Source of the DNA: a virus
DNA length: 64,000 bases
Reading direction: 5' to 3' (one strand)
IMG/VR virus record: IMGVR_UViG_3300025012_000079
Span: 1-64,000 of that record
Shown: piece by piece, positions 1-8,287 of the stretch
How the letters are laid out: every line of letters starts with the position of its first letter
How positions within the stretch are numbered: the stretch's first letter is position 1
Position numbers and translations under genes: made by a program
The notes under the pieces: generated by a model
Databases searched by the model: none
Seen by the model: the letters and a program-made list of their open reading frames with translations, nothing else
Told to the model about the DNA's origin: nothing

Positions 1-2
1 GA

Positions 3-248
3 ACGTTTAAGCCAAGTCATTATATTGCATATGCAGGTACTCATACCACTGTTGGTGGTGCAGCGGCTGAAGCAGTTACTATTTCTGGTGCTCTTGCAAC
101 TGATATTCCTATCGTCATTTATAATACTACGAATGATACGGATAGCATTCTCAAGGTAGTGATGACTGCTGATACTATGACTGTCACTTGTTCGGCTGAT
201 CCAAGTAACGCTCATGCATTCAGTTATATGTTGCTTCGGGCATATTAA
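3..248 (+). CDS. Small virion (decoration-like) protein, C-terminal part
   Basis: The frame is open from the window edge and ends at TAA 246-248, giving 81 residues without the N-terminus. The product is rich in Thr, Val and Ala with a beta-strand look and ends in a SYMLLRAY-type tail. From memory, similar small proteins sit next to phage major capsid genes. It lies just downstream of where the capsid gene would be expected if the genome is circular, because groES is at the far right edge of the window. A head decoration or fibre role is inferred from family resemblance and position. Confidence 0.6.
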   Translation, partial: TFKPSHYIAYAGTHTTVGGAAAEAVTISGALATDIPIVIYNTTNDTDSILKVVMTADTMTVTCSADPSNAHAFSYMLLRAY

Positions 249-254
249 AAAAGA

Positions 255-290
255 ACTTGTAATAATAAGGGAAACTTTATTATTACAGGT
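255..290 (+). terminator. Intrinsic terminator-like hairpin
   Basis: Arms 255-268 and 277-290 pair over 14 bp with one G-T wobble around an 8-nt loop, followed by a short T-rich run (TTTTGTG). The stem is AT-rich, so termination may be partial. It lies directly after the stop codon at 248 and before the next ribosome binding site. Confidence 0.6.
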
Positions 291-342
291 TTTGTGTTAA
301 TATAAACTTTCATATCATAACGATTAACATATAGGAGATATT

Positions 343-651
343 ATGAGGGCAAAAACATTAATAGCATCGACAACTGCTGCTGCAAATAAGATTTTAATTA
401 TTGATAACTTGAATCTTAATGGATCAGTTTCTATCATAGGACTTGTTACTACTGAATCTGTTGCTATTGAAATTCCTAAGGTAGAAAGTCCTGCCGTGGA
501 TACTGATACTGATTGGACTCCGCTTGTCTATGATGGTATTACGTATGTTTTAGATGTTAATAATAATCGAAGAAGTATTCCTTTTCGTGGAACATATAGA
601 ATAGCTAAACCTGAAAGTATTGGCAATGCCTTTGGAATAGGGTTTGAATAA
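343..651 (+). CDS. Hypothetical small structural-region protein
   Basis: 102 residues, start preceded by TAGGAGAT. It has no recognisable domain; the composition is mixed alpha/beta with no signal peptide or membrane segment. It ends in an overlapping TAATG with the tail fibre gene, so the two are probably translationally coupled. Its AT-rich codons match the phage backbone, unlike the next gene. A fibre-attachment or virion role is only a guess from position. Confidence 0.6.
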   Translation: MRAKTLIASTTAAANKILIIDNLNLNGSVSIIGLVTTESVAIEIPKVESPAVDTDTDWTPLVYDGITYVLDVNNNRRSIPFRGTYRIAKPESIGNAFGIGFE

Positions 652-3002
652 TGTTTAGTTCACCTCTTGTAGGGCCATTTAATAATTCTGTGATTGGAAT
701 GAATCGGTATGGTGGTCTCATGCCGGACGTTGCAAATTTGCTTGCTTGGTATAAAGGAAATATTGCGGATGGTAAGTTAGTTGCTTACTATCCGTATGCT
801 AATCACACCACCCAGCAAGTAAAGAGTTCAGGCTTCTCCGGCGCAGCAGGAGATTACCCAGTGCCCGGCCTGCTCACCACCGACACCATCACCTTCAGCG
901 GCCCGACTGGTCCCAGTTGCACGGTCAACGGCATCTTGAGCTTTCCAGCCGATCCAAATTGCTGGGACATCTGGGTGCATCGTGAGAGCGAGGACTGGGC
1001 GTACTGGCCGGGGATTAATGTTGGCCCTCCTGTTAAAGATCCTCCGATAACCACATGGACGGAGCTTGATGCCAGCGGTAATGGCCATCACCTGATCGGA
1101 ATCATGGGTACGACGATTACTGAGCGGTTGGATGGCAGCGGGACGAACTACGCCAATGAGGTTGGGTTCTCGGTTGCAGATGGGTCACAGTATCTGGATG
1201 ATGCTGGGGGGGATGTTATCGGGGCGGGGTGGAGAATACCTGCGCTGGTTGATGGCTCTGGGTGTGCTGCCTATATTCCAGTCCTGGGTGATTTCAAATT
1301 TGCTGAATATTTGCTGAATGAAGGATCAGGACAGACAGTAGTCAACCAAGTTTCTCCAACGATTGACGGAATAGCCGACATGGTTCCGTATATGGAGCCA
1401 ATTACTACTCTGTTCACATCCAACATCAATGCTACCCTGACGGCAAATTTCTCAGAAGACAAGCCAACGGGAATAAATACTACCGACCTATCCTCAAGGG
1501 TAATCTTTGTTGACGGAACATCGCGCATAGACATCGGTAGTAGCAAGGCAAGGTGTCCATCGGCAGGAACATATACAATATCATTGTATGTAAAATCAAA
1601 CACCGGGGCACCTCAAAGTTTTCGTTTTGTTGTCGGAGGCCCTGGATTGGGCTTCCCAACATCCCCTGATATAACAGTTACTGACTGGGAACTGGCAACA
1701 TTCACTTTTTCTTTGCTGGCTGTTGGTGATCTATCCGCGCTGAGGCTGATTACAAATGCGGCAGGAGAGAGCGCAGACCTATTATTTTTCCGTAGGCCAA
1801 TGCTTGTCGCCGGAGTAGTTGCAGCGACTTATGAAGCAAACGACTATAAGATGGTCCTCGGCAATGCTTACGGTGCATCTGTTGTCCCGGCATGGAATAA
1901 CTACGGGGTAAATTGCCAAGGGAATAAATTTTATTTATCTTCGTACTCTGACACGCCTAAGACTTTGGCCGCGTTCACAGCCTATTTTGTGGTGCGTAAA
2001 ACCGGAGTTGAGTATCTGGCAAACTGGGGGGCGATTTGCGAGGATACCGCGTTCTCAGGTCAGATCCCATTGTTCTATTTACTTACAAGGGAAAAGGCGC
2101 TTGAAGGAAAATTCTCAACGAAGACCTTCCGGTGCGACAACGAGATATCTGTGTATGACGGAAATTTCCACGTTGTCGGGTTTAAATACGATGGGACATA
2201 TTTGTATGTATTCACAGACGGAGTGGTTTACAGGAGCACGGCAGCGGCGGACCTAACGGTAACACTTAAAGCGCTGTACCTTTCGGTGCATATCGCTGCT
2301 ACGTACTGGCCAGGGGATTTTTCTTATGCTGCATTTTATCGGATAGCGCATAGTCAGCAGGATATTATAACGATGACCGAGCAGATCGGAACGGCCATGT
2401 CTGCAAGGTCGATAACCACAGGGATAAAACCTGCCCTATGCTCTGAGGGTGACTCGATAACAGCTAAAATTTCCGCTCCTGGAGGAGGCTATGTAACACT
2501 GGCTTATCTTGACGGATATTCCACAGCAGTCAACCAGACAAACATATCGACAGGCGGCAGTCATATAACGACCCTTGAAACACGCGCTGGCGTGACTGAT
2601 GCCTTCTTTTCCGCGAGGGAAAATTACAACAACATCCTCACTATATTAATCGGGGCGAATGACCTTAATTTATTGGGACTGACAGAGTGGTGGAGCCAAT
2701 TGACTTCATACATGCAAGATCGAAAGACGGCTATGAGCAACTTAAAAATAGTCGTCTGCACCTTAACCCCTCAGCAGAACGCTGCATATAATGTCAACCG
2801 CGCAGCAGCTAACACCCTCATCCGAAATAGTGTTGGAGGTGGACTGATTCACTCAGTGTGTGATTTTGCAGCAGATCCTGTAATGGGACCAGATGCAGCA
2901 GCCTACGATGTATCCCTGTACGCAGATGGATTGCATCCAACCTTACTCGGACAACAGACATTGATGCCGACATACAAAGCGGCAATTGAGGCATTGTTAT
3001 GA
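651..3002 (+). CDS. Tail fibre/spike with lectin-like domains and SGNH hydrolase
   Basis: 783 residues. The first about 45 residues have AT-rich backbone codons and probably attach to the virion. The middle (about 240-560) looks like carbohydrate-binding and concanavalin/LamG-type beta-sandwich modules. The C-terminal about 185 residues form a SGNH/GDSL hydrolase: GDSI at 600-603 (nucleophile Ser), GAND at 668-671, and D759 with H762 in a DGLHP motif. Such domains de-acetylate or cleave ester groups on surface polysaccharide during adsorption. Base composition rises sharply in GC from about nt 800, which marks a transferred module. The start codon overlaps the previous stop and the end overlaps the next start (ATGA). 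The hydrolase assignment is firm; the exact substrate is unknown. Confidence 0.85.
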   Translation: MFSSPLVGPFNNSVIGMNRYGGLMPDVANLLAWYKGNIADGKLVAYYPYANHTTQQVKSSGFSGAAGDYPVPGLLTTDTITFSGPTGPSCTVNGILSFPADPNCWDIWVHRESEDWAYWPGINVGPPVKDPPITTWTELDASGNGHHLIGIMGTTITERLDGSGTNYANEVGFSVADGSQYLDDAGGDVIGAGWRIPALVDGSGCAAYIPVLGDFKFAEYLLNEGSGQTVVNQVSPTIDGIADMVPYMEPITTLFTSNINATLTANFSEDKPTGINTTDLSSRVIFVDGTSRIDIGSSKARCPSAGTYTISLYVKSNTGAPQSFRFVVGGPGLGFPTSPDITVTDWELATFTFSLLAVGDLSALRLITNAAGESADLLFFRRPMLVAGVVAATYEANDYKMVLGNAYGASVVPAWNNYGVNCQGNKFYLSSYSDTPKTLAAFTAYFVVRKTGVEYLANWGAICEDTAFSGQIPLFYLLTREKALEGKFSTKTFRCDNEISVYDGNFHVVGFKYDGTYLYVFTDGVVYRSTAAADLTVTLKALYLSVHIAATYWPGDFSYAAFYRIAHSQQDIITMTEQIGTAMSARSITTGIKPALCSEGDSITAKISAPGGGYVTLAYLDGYSTAVNQTNISTGGSHITTLETRAGVTDAFFSARENYNNILTILIGANDLNLLGLTEWWSQLTSYMQDRKTAMSNLKIVVCTLTPQQNAAYNVNRAAANTLIRNSVGGGLIHSVCDFAADPVMGPDAAAYDVSLYADGLHPTLLGQQTLMPTYKAAIEALL

Positions 3003-3262
3003 TTAGAGCACCCCTGCAACATATCGGCCCACTCGGCATAGACGGCCCCTTCGACGGCACAGTCTTCCCGACCGGCAACTTCCAGGCCCCACTCGGCGCA
3101 GACTTCCAGCTCATCCCCGAGTTCACCAACAACGCCTCGGTCAATCTGGCTACGCTGGTGCCGACAGCGAAGATACGGGTCGGGCCACGCGGGATGATTG
3201 TTCGATCAGTGGACGGAAGCGCTGAGGGACAGGCCAGAGATGATCGGGTGGTGGGGGCATGA
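2999..3262 (+). CDS. Small hypothetical protein in fibre cassette
   Basis: 87 residues starting within an ATGA overlap with the fibre stop codon and ending in another ATGA overlap with the next gene, so it is translationally coupled on both sides. It is GC-rich like the fibre C-terminus and was probably acquired with it. The Gly/Pro-rich N-terminal half could be a fibre accessory or chaperone, but no family is recognised. Confidence 0.5.
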   Translation: MIRAPLQHIGPLGIDGPFDGTVFPTGNFQAPLGADFQLIPEFTNNASVNLATLVPTAKIRVGPRGMIVRSVDGSAEGQARDDRVVGA

Positions 3263-3399
3263 TCTGGCTGCTGCCTGAATGGCTGGGCAGGCGGTTTGAT
3301 CTGTGCATCCGGGACCGGCCGAATATCTGGCAACCGACTGTTGTGGATGGGGTTGAAGTTCCTAATATCTGGAAATGTAGTGAGGAGAAAACGATATGA
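3259..3399 (+). CDS. 46-residue hypothetical protein
   Basis: A short frame beginning at ATG 3259 in an ATGA overlap with the preceding gene and ending in an overlap with the ATG at 3396. It is Trp-rich, beginning MIWLLPEWLG, with no signal peptide. Double overlap in a tightly packed cassette is the main evidence that it is translated. Function unknown. Confidence 0.5.
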   Translation: MIWLLPEWLGRRFDLCIRDRPNIWQPTVVDGVEVPNIWKCSEEKTI

Positions 3400-3734
3400 A
3401 GAAATTCCTACTTATTTTGTTGTTTGTTCTGATCCCTTTTTCAATCTCTGCTGCTCCTGGATGGCAGCGCAATCTGACTGTTGAGTGGGAGTATGTTCCT
3501 CCTGCCGATATGTCGCACACTGGATTTAAGCTCTACCAAGATGGATCAGCGGTATGTACATGGGCTACAGCTATTGTCAGGATTGGTTCATGTGATGTGG
3601 TGTTGGTGAATAAGTCTACATCATTCACTCTGACGGCTACCTTCGCAGATGGTGGAGAGTCTCCACACTCAGCGCCTTATGTGCTGAATGACTGGGGTCC
3701 GAAACCGACGATTATTAAGGTTACGCCGAAGTGA
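3396..3734 (+). CDS. Secreted fibronectin type III-like protein
   Basis: 112 residues. Residues 1-19 form a classical signal peptide (two Lys, hydrophobic core, SAA before the mature Ala-Pro). The mature part reads as one FN3-type beta-sandwich: LTVEWEY at its start, then GFKLYQDGS and a final SAPYVLNDWG strand. Two Cys are spaced for a possible disulfide. It is the first gene of a run of exported proteins and overlaps the next start (GTGA). A periplasmic binding or accessory role is inferred. Confidence 0.65.
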   Translation: MKKFLLILLFVLIPFSISAAPGWQRNLTVEWEYVPPADMSHTGFKLYQDGSAVCTWATAIVRIGSCDVVLVNKSTSFTLTATFADGGESPHSAPYVLNDWGPKPTIIKVTPK

Positions 3735-4108
3735 CCTTCGCTGAGAAAGTCATATCAGGCATCCTTTGGAGTATTGCTATCCTGCTCGTTATCTCGCAAC
3801 TCCTTGGGTGCGCACCACTGCCTGGAGGAAAGTTATTCCCAGGACTCACACATGAGACACAGTTACAGAATATTCCAGATTTGAAAATCCATAAGCTACC
3901 ATTGCCAATGTCTGCAGCAGTTTGTCAGTGGGTGATGTTCAAGGAGCGGCCTATCTTTTCACTTATCTTTCTTGGTGGAATATGGGCCTGTGCTGATGTT
4001 AGACCGGACGGCAAGGGTGGCGTTCAATCCTGCGAAGTTTGGTCACCAGAGTTTTTGTTGAAGCACGAGCTTGAGCATTGCAAGGGATGGGCGGATAAAT
4101 GGTATTAA
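3731..4108 (+). CDS. Lipoprotein with HExxHxxGxxD metallopeptidase motif
   Basis: 125 residues from a GTG start overlapping the previous stop. A membrane-anchor helix (about 7-25) ends in a lipobox LLGC with acceptor Cys27, so the protein should be lipidated. The C-terminus carries HELEH at 112-116 followed by Gly119 and Asp122, matching the HExxHxxGxxD zinc site of metzincin-like peptidases. The protein is much shorter than typical metzincins, so activity is uncertain. Next to another lipoprotein and lysis genes, it may act on the envelope at lysis or as a spanin-like partner. Confidence 0.6.
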   Translation: MTFAEKVISGILWSIAILLVISQLLGCAPLPGGKLFPGLTHETQLQNIPDLKIHKLPLPMSAAVCQWVMFKERPIFSLIFLGGIWACADVRPDGKGGVQSCEVWSPEFLLKHELEHCKGWADKWY

Positions 4109-4133
4109 AAACCAACTTAATATGGGGGAAGAG

Positions 4134-4610
4134 ATGAAGAGATTTCTAGGAGTAGCCTTGACCGTTGGCTTGCTGACAAGTTGCACCATAAAGACAGCCG
4201 ATTATACTATCAATCAGGGCGTTCCTTCTACTTGTGTCCCACAGGTAGCCGGTCAGTATGGAGTAAGTCCCGGACAGAGTGGAGCCGGTTCAACAAATTC
4301 TGGTGGTGCAGGAAACACGGTCATCATCATCGAGGACTCTAAGCAGGACTCCAATGCTGACAGTGCACTTGGGGCCTACGGCGGGACAGCTGCAACTGGT
4401 GCGATCAAGGACGCGATCAGCAAATTTACGACTGATATGAGCAAAAAGGATTCTGAAAATCCCCAGACAACCACTACTACTACGACGACTCAAATCAAGG
4501 AAGAAGTCAAACCTGTAGAAGTCAAACCTGTAGAAGAAGTTACCGAACCTGAAGGGCTTGAAAATAAAAAACCTATTCCAGGGCAAGGTGAGTTTGAGGA
4601 GATTCCATAA
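4134..4610 (+). CDS. Low-complexity lipoprotein
   Basis: 158 residues. The start at 4134 is chosen because GGGGGAAGAG lies just upstream; an in-frame ATG at 4071 lies inside the previous gene and would bury the signal. The signal peptide ends in LLTSC with lipid acceptor Cys17. The rest is Gly/Ser-rich, then a Thr run (about 120-128) and repeated EVKPVE units, ending acidic. This looks like an extended periplasm-spanning tether. An outer-membrane spanin is possible but unproven. It overlaps the next gene by one base. Confidence 0.55.
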   Translation: MKRFLGVALTVGLLTSCTIKTADYTINQGVPSTCVPQVAGQYGVSPGQSGAGSTNSGGAGNTVIIIEDSKQDSNADSALGAYGGTAATGAIKDAISKFTTDMSKKDSENPQTTTTTTTTQIKEEVKPVEVKPVEEVTEPEGLENKKPIPGQGEFEEIP

Positions 4611-5293
4611 TGCCTACCTGTCCGAAGTGCAATCACACATGGTCTGACGTTCCAAGTCCTGATATCAAGCCATTTCCCTACAAGGTGACATGGGAGAACG
4701 ACAGCGATCAGGGCAACGGTGCAGCTTGCATTTTGTTTCGCACCCTGAAAGATTCAGATGTTACATCTGTTACGGTCAATAATGAATCGGCTCGGAAAGG
4801 TAAGCCATATAAGGGTTGTCCGGTATTTCTGATGAGTAAGCCTGGAGATCAGTATGAACGTCCATTAGTCATGGTGATCGTAATGGCAAATGGTCAGAAA
4901 TATTCTTTCGTAGCTGGAGCCTCAGGAGAAACACCATCAGGACCTATACCAACTGGCGAATACGAGCACAAGGCGACCTATACCAGTTACGGGGTTCGCA
5001 ATCAGGGTCGGCAGGCATGGCGAATTCCAAAGAGCGGCAAAGATTTAGGACCAGGTCCGATCAAGTTTGTTTTTACTTCTGGGAAAACCTTCAGCGTCAA
5101 GAACCCCTTGAAAAATTGCCGCGACCAAGAGAATTGTAGTCGAAACTCGAAAGCATCTATGTATGGTTTTGTTTATAAGCCTGGCATTGGGGCAAATGGA
5201 GATGGTGATGATAATACAGGAACCTCACATGGAGGTATTTATCTACATGCTCCATTTGGAGACAGCAGCAAGACTGTAACGATGTATTGGTAG
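4610..5293 (+). CDS. Putative cell-wall-acting protein, L,D-transpeptidase/Tlde1-like
   Basis: 227 residues. The N-terminus has one CPKC knuckle. Residues about 105-125 contain SGPIPTGEYE and the C-terminus has HGGIYLHAP, an arrangement recalling DUF2778/YkuD-type transpeptidase folds. The usual SxGC catalytic segment is not visible, so it may be inactive or a different fold. No signal peptide is seen, although neighbours are exported. Assignment is tentative. Confidence 0.4.
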   Translation: MPTCPKCNHTWSDVPSPDIKPFPYKVTWENDSDQGNGAACILFRTLKDSDVTSVTVNNESARKGKPYKGCPVFLMSKPGDQYERPLVMVIVMANGQKYSFVAGASGETPSGPIPTGEYEHKATYTSYGVRNQGRQAWRIPKSGKDLGPGPIKFVFTSGKTFSVKNPLKNCRDQENCSRNSKASMYGFVYKPGIGANGDGDDNTGTSHGGIYLHAPFGDSSKTVTMYW

Positions 5294-5332
5294 TTTGTGC
5301 CTAAGATTTACCTTTACTTTCTGGAGGGAGAG

Positions 5333-5521
5333 ATGAGGGTGATTGCGGAAGACAGTTTGCAGTTGTTCAAGAAAAATGACGAAGGTTTGCATTTTGTCAA
5401 GGATCGGTACTGCAAGGAACCTGGACCATGTTTCTCATTCGATGATCATGGTAGAGCCGGTATAAGTTGTGAATGCTTTCGTTATCAACCAACAGGTGTA
5501 AAGATATGTATCAAATTATAA
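5333..5521 (+). CDS. Small Cys-containing hypothetical protein
   Basis: 62 residues from ATG 5333, which has GGAGGG about 8 nt upstream. A GTG at 5297 is in frame but lacks a ribosome binding site. The protein has five Cys, including a CxC pair near 48, and could bind metal or form disulfides. The coding end overlaps the start of the nuclease gene by 16 nt. Function unknown. Confidence 0.5.
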   Translation: MRVIAEDSLQLFKKNDEGLHFVKDRYCKEPGPCFSFDDHGRAGISCECFRYQPTGVKICIKL

Positions 5522-5973
5522 TACTTTTTATTCTACTTGCTGTTTCAACTGCTCATGCCAAGCCTGCGACGGTCGTTAGTGTCATTGATGGTGATACAAT
5601 TAAAGTTGTTGATGAGACTGGCCTAACAACTGTTCGGCTTTATGGTATTGATTCTCCTGAAAAGAAACAAGCCTTTGGTCTTGCAGCCAAGGATTTTGTT
5701 GAGGTCATGATCAAGGGTAAGGTTGTTGCTGTTACTCCTGTTGATGTTAAGCATTATGATCGTTATGGACGAACAGTTGCAGTTGTTATGCTCGGAACGC
5801 AATGTGTACAGGAGCAGCTTTTGCTTGCTGGTTATGCTTGGGTTTATCCACAATATTGTAAGAAGTCATTTTGTCAAGCATGGGAAAAGCTTCAAGGTAT
5901 TTCTGCTGGCAATCGTGTTGGGCTGTGGTCTGGTCCTGCTCCGGTGCAGCCTTGGATATGGAGGAAGAAATGA
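5506..5973 (+). CDS. Secreted thermonuclease (SNase-like)
   Basis: 155 residues from ATG 5506, chosen because it begins a clean signal peptide (about 18 residues ending AHA). The staphylococcal-nuclease fold is shown by DGDT at 28-31, RLYGIDSPE at 44-52 and a downstream DRYGR, carrying the Asp, Arg and Glu catalytic residues. It would hydrolyse DNA/RNA in the periplasm, perhaps digesting host nucleic acid released at lysis or excluding rival phage DNA. Length is typical of the family. It overlaps the next start (ATGA). Confidence 0.85.
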   Translation: MYQIIILFILLAVSTAHAKPATVVSVIDGDTIKVVDETGLTTVRLYGIDSPEKKQAFGLAAKDFVEVMIKGKVVAVTPVDVKHYDRYGRTVAVVMLGTQCVQEQLLLAGYAWVYPQYCKKSFCQAWEKLQGISAGNRVGLWSGPAPVQPWIWRKK

Positions 5974-6518
5974 ATTTTGTCAAACTGTCTCATTATGGAG
6001 CTGACCTTACTGTTCCAGAGTTTTTAGTTCCACTCTGGCCACATGATTTACCTCCTGAGAAGTGGCCTTCATTTCTTGGTGCTGGACAAGGATGGGGAGA
6101 TAAGATAGTTCCTGATCATTTTGGCAAGGCTAGGCTTAATCCTGCAGGACTTTGTCATGATGTAGAATGGGCCTGTTCAGTAAAGAATTTGAGTGCTTTT
6201 TTGGGTGCTAATGGTCGGTTCTTCTTGAATTGTGTATCACTTATTCTTGCTTCAGATATGGATGTATGGCCAAAGATAAAGACTATGATTTTTGTCAGTG
6301 GACTGTATCTTACGGCAGTAAGTACAATGGGAATCTTGTTCTTTTCTTGGTTTATTAAGAATCGTGAGGAAGATGTTGATCCTTTGCAGAATCCTATTGT
6401 AAAAGATCGATTAAGAAGATTAGCGATAGCGAGGAATAATCACTGGGCGAAGATCCTTGACACTCGGTTACCTGATAATGAAGATGCTCTTTATAAAGAC
6501 GATGAAAGGACAATATAA
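5970..6518 (+). CDS. PLA2/DUF1353-like protein with membrane anchor
   Basis: 182 residues from ATG 5970 behind GGAGGAAG. A CHD motif (62-64) followed by ACS and GANGRFFLNC resembles the His-Asp centre of phospholipase A2-like and DUF1353 phage proteins. One strong transmembrane helix lies at about 103-129, then a charged cytoplasmic-like tail. Its place between a thermonuclease and a holin-like gene suggests membrane damage at lysis or DNA entry. The catalytic claim is an inference from a short motif. Confidence 0.45.
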   Translation: MNFVKLSHYGADLTVPEFLVPLWPHDLPPEKWPSFLGAGQGWGDKIVPDHFGKARLNPAGLCHDVEWACSVKNLSAFLGANGRFFLNCVSLILASDMDVWPKIKTMIFVSGLYLTAVSTMGILFFSWFIKNREEDVDPLQNPIVKDRLRRLAIARNNHWAKILDTRLPDNEDALYKDDERTI

Positions 6519-6871
6519 TGACTGAAGAAGTTGACATATATGCCGGACACAGTTATGGGGACCGAGCAGGATCTAGACGGAGATATAATCTTACAAATGA
6601 AGATCTTGAAGCAATCACTGCTATTATCGAGGCTGTAGTTTATAAACAGCAACATACTGATGAGCAATGCAGATTTGCGGCTATCCAGCCGGGTGATCTC
6701 AAGGCAATGGTTGATGCGCATAAGAAATTCACTCTCATGATGGATGATAATAGAACAGTAGTCAGAAGGTTTTTTCTTGTTCTTATTTTGACTGGAGTAG
6801 CAGGAACGACGGTATATGGATATTGGGCAAAGTTTGTTGATGCAGTTAAAAAAGTAACTACTGGCGGATGA
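6518..6871 (+). CDS. Single-pass membrane protein, holin candidate
   Basis: 117 residues. A soluble charged N-terminal part is followed by one transmembrane helix at about 85-108 preceded by Arg-Arg, then a short Lys-rich end. It overlaps the previous stop by one base and is two genes upstream of the endolysin candidate. Size and topology fit a pinholin or holin accessory; no family is recognised. Confidence 0.5.
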   Translation: MTEEVDIYAGHSYGDRAGSRRRYNLTNEDLEAITAIIEAVVYKQQHTDEQCRFAAIQPGDLKAMVDAHKKFTLMMDDNRTVVRRFFLVLILTGVAGTTVYGYWAKFVDAVKKVTTGG

Positions 6872-6874
6872 TAT

Positions 6875-7600
6875 ATGATACTTAAAGATGGTAGTGAAAC
6901 TCAAGATCCTCGTTGTGGCTTGATCTTTCAAGCTGATCCTACTGCACCGAATCTTCTTGCTGTCCCACCGATTGATGATGGTATTGATCTGCGATATCGA
7001 GAGTTAATCAGTAAGTATCGAGTAAAGAAATTCAAGGAGCCTTTGCTTAATCAGGGTGATTGGAGTGCTTGTGGTGGATTTGGATTTGCAGCATTTCTTG
7101 AGCATGAACCTGGGATAAGAACTCTTGGAGATGAATGGGCTCTTGAATTTTACTTTAGATGTCAAGATAATGATCAGTGGCCTGGTTCTGAACGGCCTGG
7201 ATCGAAGCCAATTAGTTATGGAACTTCTCTTGCAGCCGTAATGCAAACTGCAAAGCAGGAAGGATTAATTGAGTCGTATTGTCGAGCACGGACTGTTGAT
7301 GAAGTGATTCGCGGAATTGCTTATTATGGTTCAGCGATACTTGGGCTTGAATGGACTGAGGGTATGATGTATCCGCGAGAAGTGGATGGATTGAGTACTC
7401 CTGGTGGAGAAGTAGTTGGTGGACATTGTTCAGCAGCTACCTTTGTTAATCTATATCATCGAATCATCGGAGGCCCAAACTCATGGCCATTGTGGAATCG
7501 TATTCGTGGTGGATATTGGGTGATGGATCTTGATGACTTTGCTGAAGTGTTTATGAAGCGCGGTGGAGAATGTGCTTTTGCAAGGAAGGTGGTGAGTTAA
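6875..7600 (+). CDS. Papain-like (C1A) cysteine peptidase
   Basis: 241 residues. The catalytic pattern of papain-fold peptidases is present in order: Gln60 (oxyanion hole), Cys66 in WSACGGF, His184 in GGHCSA, and Asn202 in PNSW. No propeptide or signal peptide is seen. The protein could cleave host or virion proteins; in this lysis-gene neighbourhood it may attack envelope or wall cross-links. The stop overlaps the next start by one base. Confidence 0.8.
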   Translation: MILKDGSETQDPRCGLIFQADPTAPNLLAVPPIDDGIDLRYRELISKYRVKKFKEPLLNQGDWSACGGFGFAAFLEHEPGIRTLGDEWALEFYFRCQDNDQWPGSERPGSKPISYGTSLAAVMQTAKQEGLIESYCRARTVDEVIRGIAYYGSAILGLEWTEGMMYPREVDGLSTPGGEVVGGHCSAATFVNLYHRIIGGPNSWPLWNRIRGGYWVMDLDDFAEVFMKRGGECAFARKVVS

Positions 7601-8001
7601 TGGATATAACACAATCCCTGTTTTGGCTAACTTTGACAATCTATCATGAGGCTAGAGGTGAATCAGTTGTTGGCCAGAAAGCAGTTGCCAAGGTTATTCT
7701 CAATCGGGCGAAGAAAAATAACTGGCCAGTGTCAAATGTTGTGCTGTCGCGGAAACAATTCAGTTGTTTTAACTTGGGGCTAGATCATCCATCTGTTTGG
7801 ATTAGAAATGTTGTCACAGCAGCAAAGGTATTGGAAAATGCTCAGGCAGGACTCAATGAATGGCTGGCTGGTGATACACTTTATGGAGCAACACATTATT
7901 ACGCTTTATTGGGTATGCCTAATCATCAACCTCCATATTGGGTCAAAGGTATGAAATTCATTGTTGAGATCAAAGGGCATCGTTTTTATCGTGAAGGATG
8001 A
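7600..8001 (+). CDS. SleB-type cell wall hydrolase (endolysin candidate)
   Basis: 133 residues from ATG 7600, preceded by AAGGAAGGTGG and overlapping the previous stop. The hallmark YHEARGE motif at 15-21 (catalytic Glu17) and the following VVGQKAVAKVILNR segment identify the SleB/CwlJ hydrolase_2 family, which cuts peptidoglycan glycan strands. There is no signal peptide, so a holin would have to release it. This is the best endolysin in the window. Confidence 0.85.
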   Translation: MDITQSLFWLTLTIYHEARGESVVGQKAVAKVILNRAKKNNWPVSNVVLSRKQFSCFNLGLDHPSVWIRNVVTAAKVLENAQAGLNEWLAGDTLYGATHYYALLGMPNHQPPYWVKGMKFIVEIKGHRFYREG

Positions 8002-8039
8002 GTTGCTTAACTGGTTTTAATGTTTAATGAGAGTAAATA

Positions 8040-8279
8040 ATGTCATATAAACCTGGTGATTATTTAGTAATCTGTGATCAATGCGGCTTCCAAAGATATG
8101 CATCTGAATGCCGAATGACTTGGGATAAGTTGTTTGTTTGTGCTGATACATGCTGGGAAGAAAAGCATCCACATTATACTGATCCGAAGCCGTTAGGCGA
8201 GAAGCAAAGTGTTCCTGTGCATAGGCCTGAACCTGAAGAAAATTTTATAACTACACCAATAACTCCAGATGATCTTTAA
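8040..8279 (+). CDS. Small zinc-finger-like phage protein
   Basis: 79 residues with CDQC at 12-15, Cys24 and CADTC near 38. It matches a widespread family of short phage proteins beginning MSYKPGD with a CxxC pair and a WxxLxVC segment. The role is unknown; it is usually found among head-tail genes. It probably coordinates one zinc. Confidence 0.65.
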   Translation: MSYKPGDYLVICDQCGFQRYASECRMTWDKLFVCADTCWEEKHPHYTDPKPLGEKQSVPVHRPEPEENFITTPITPDDL

Positions 8280-8287
8280 GGCTACTT

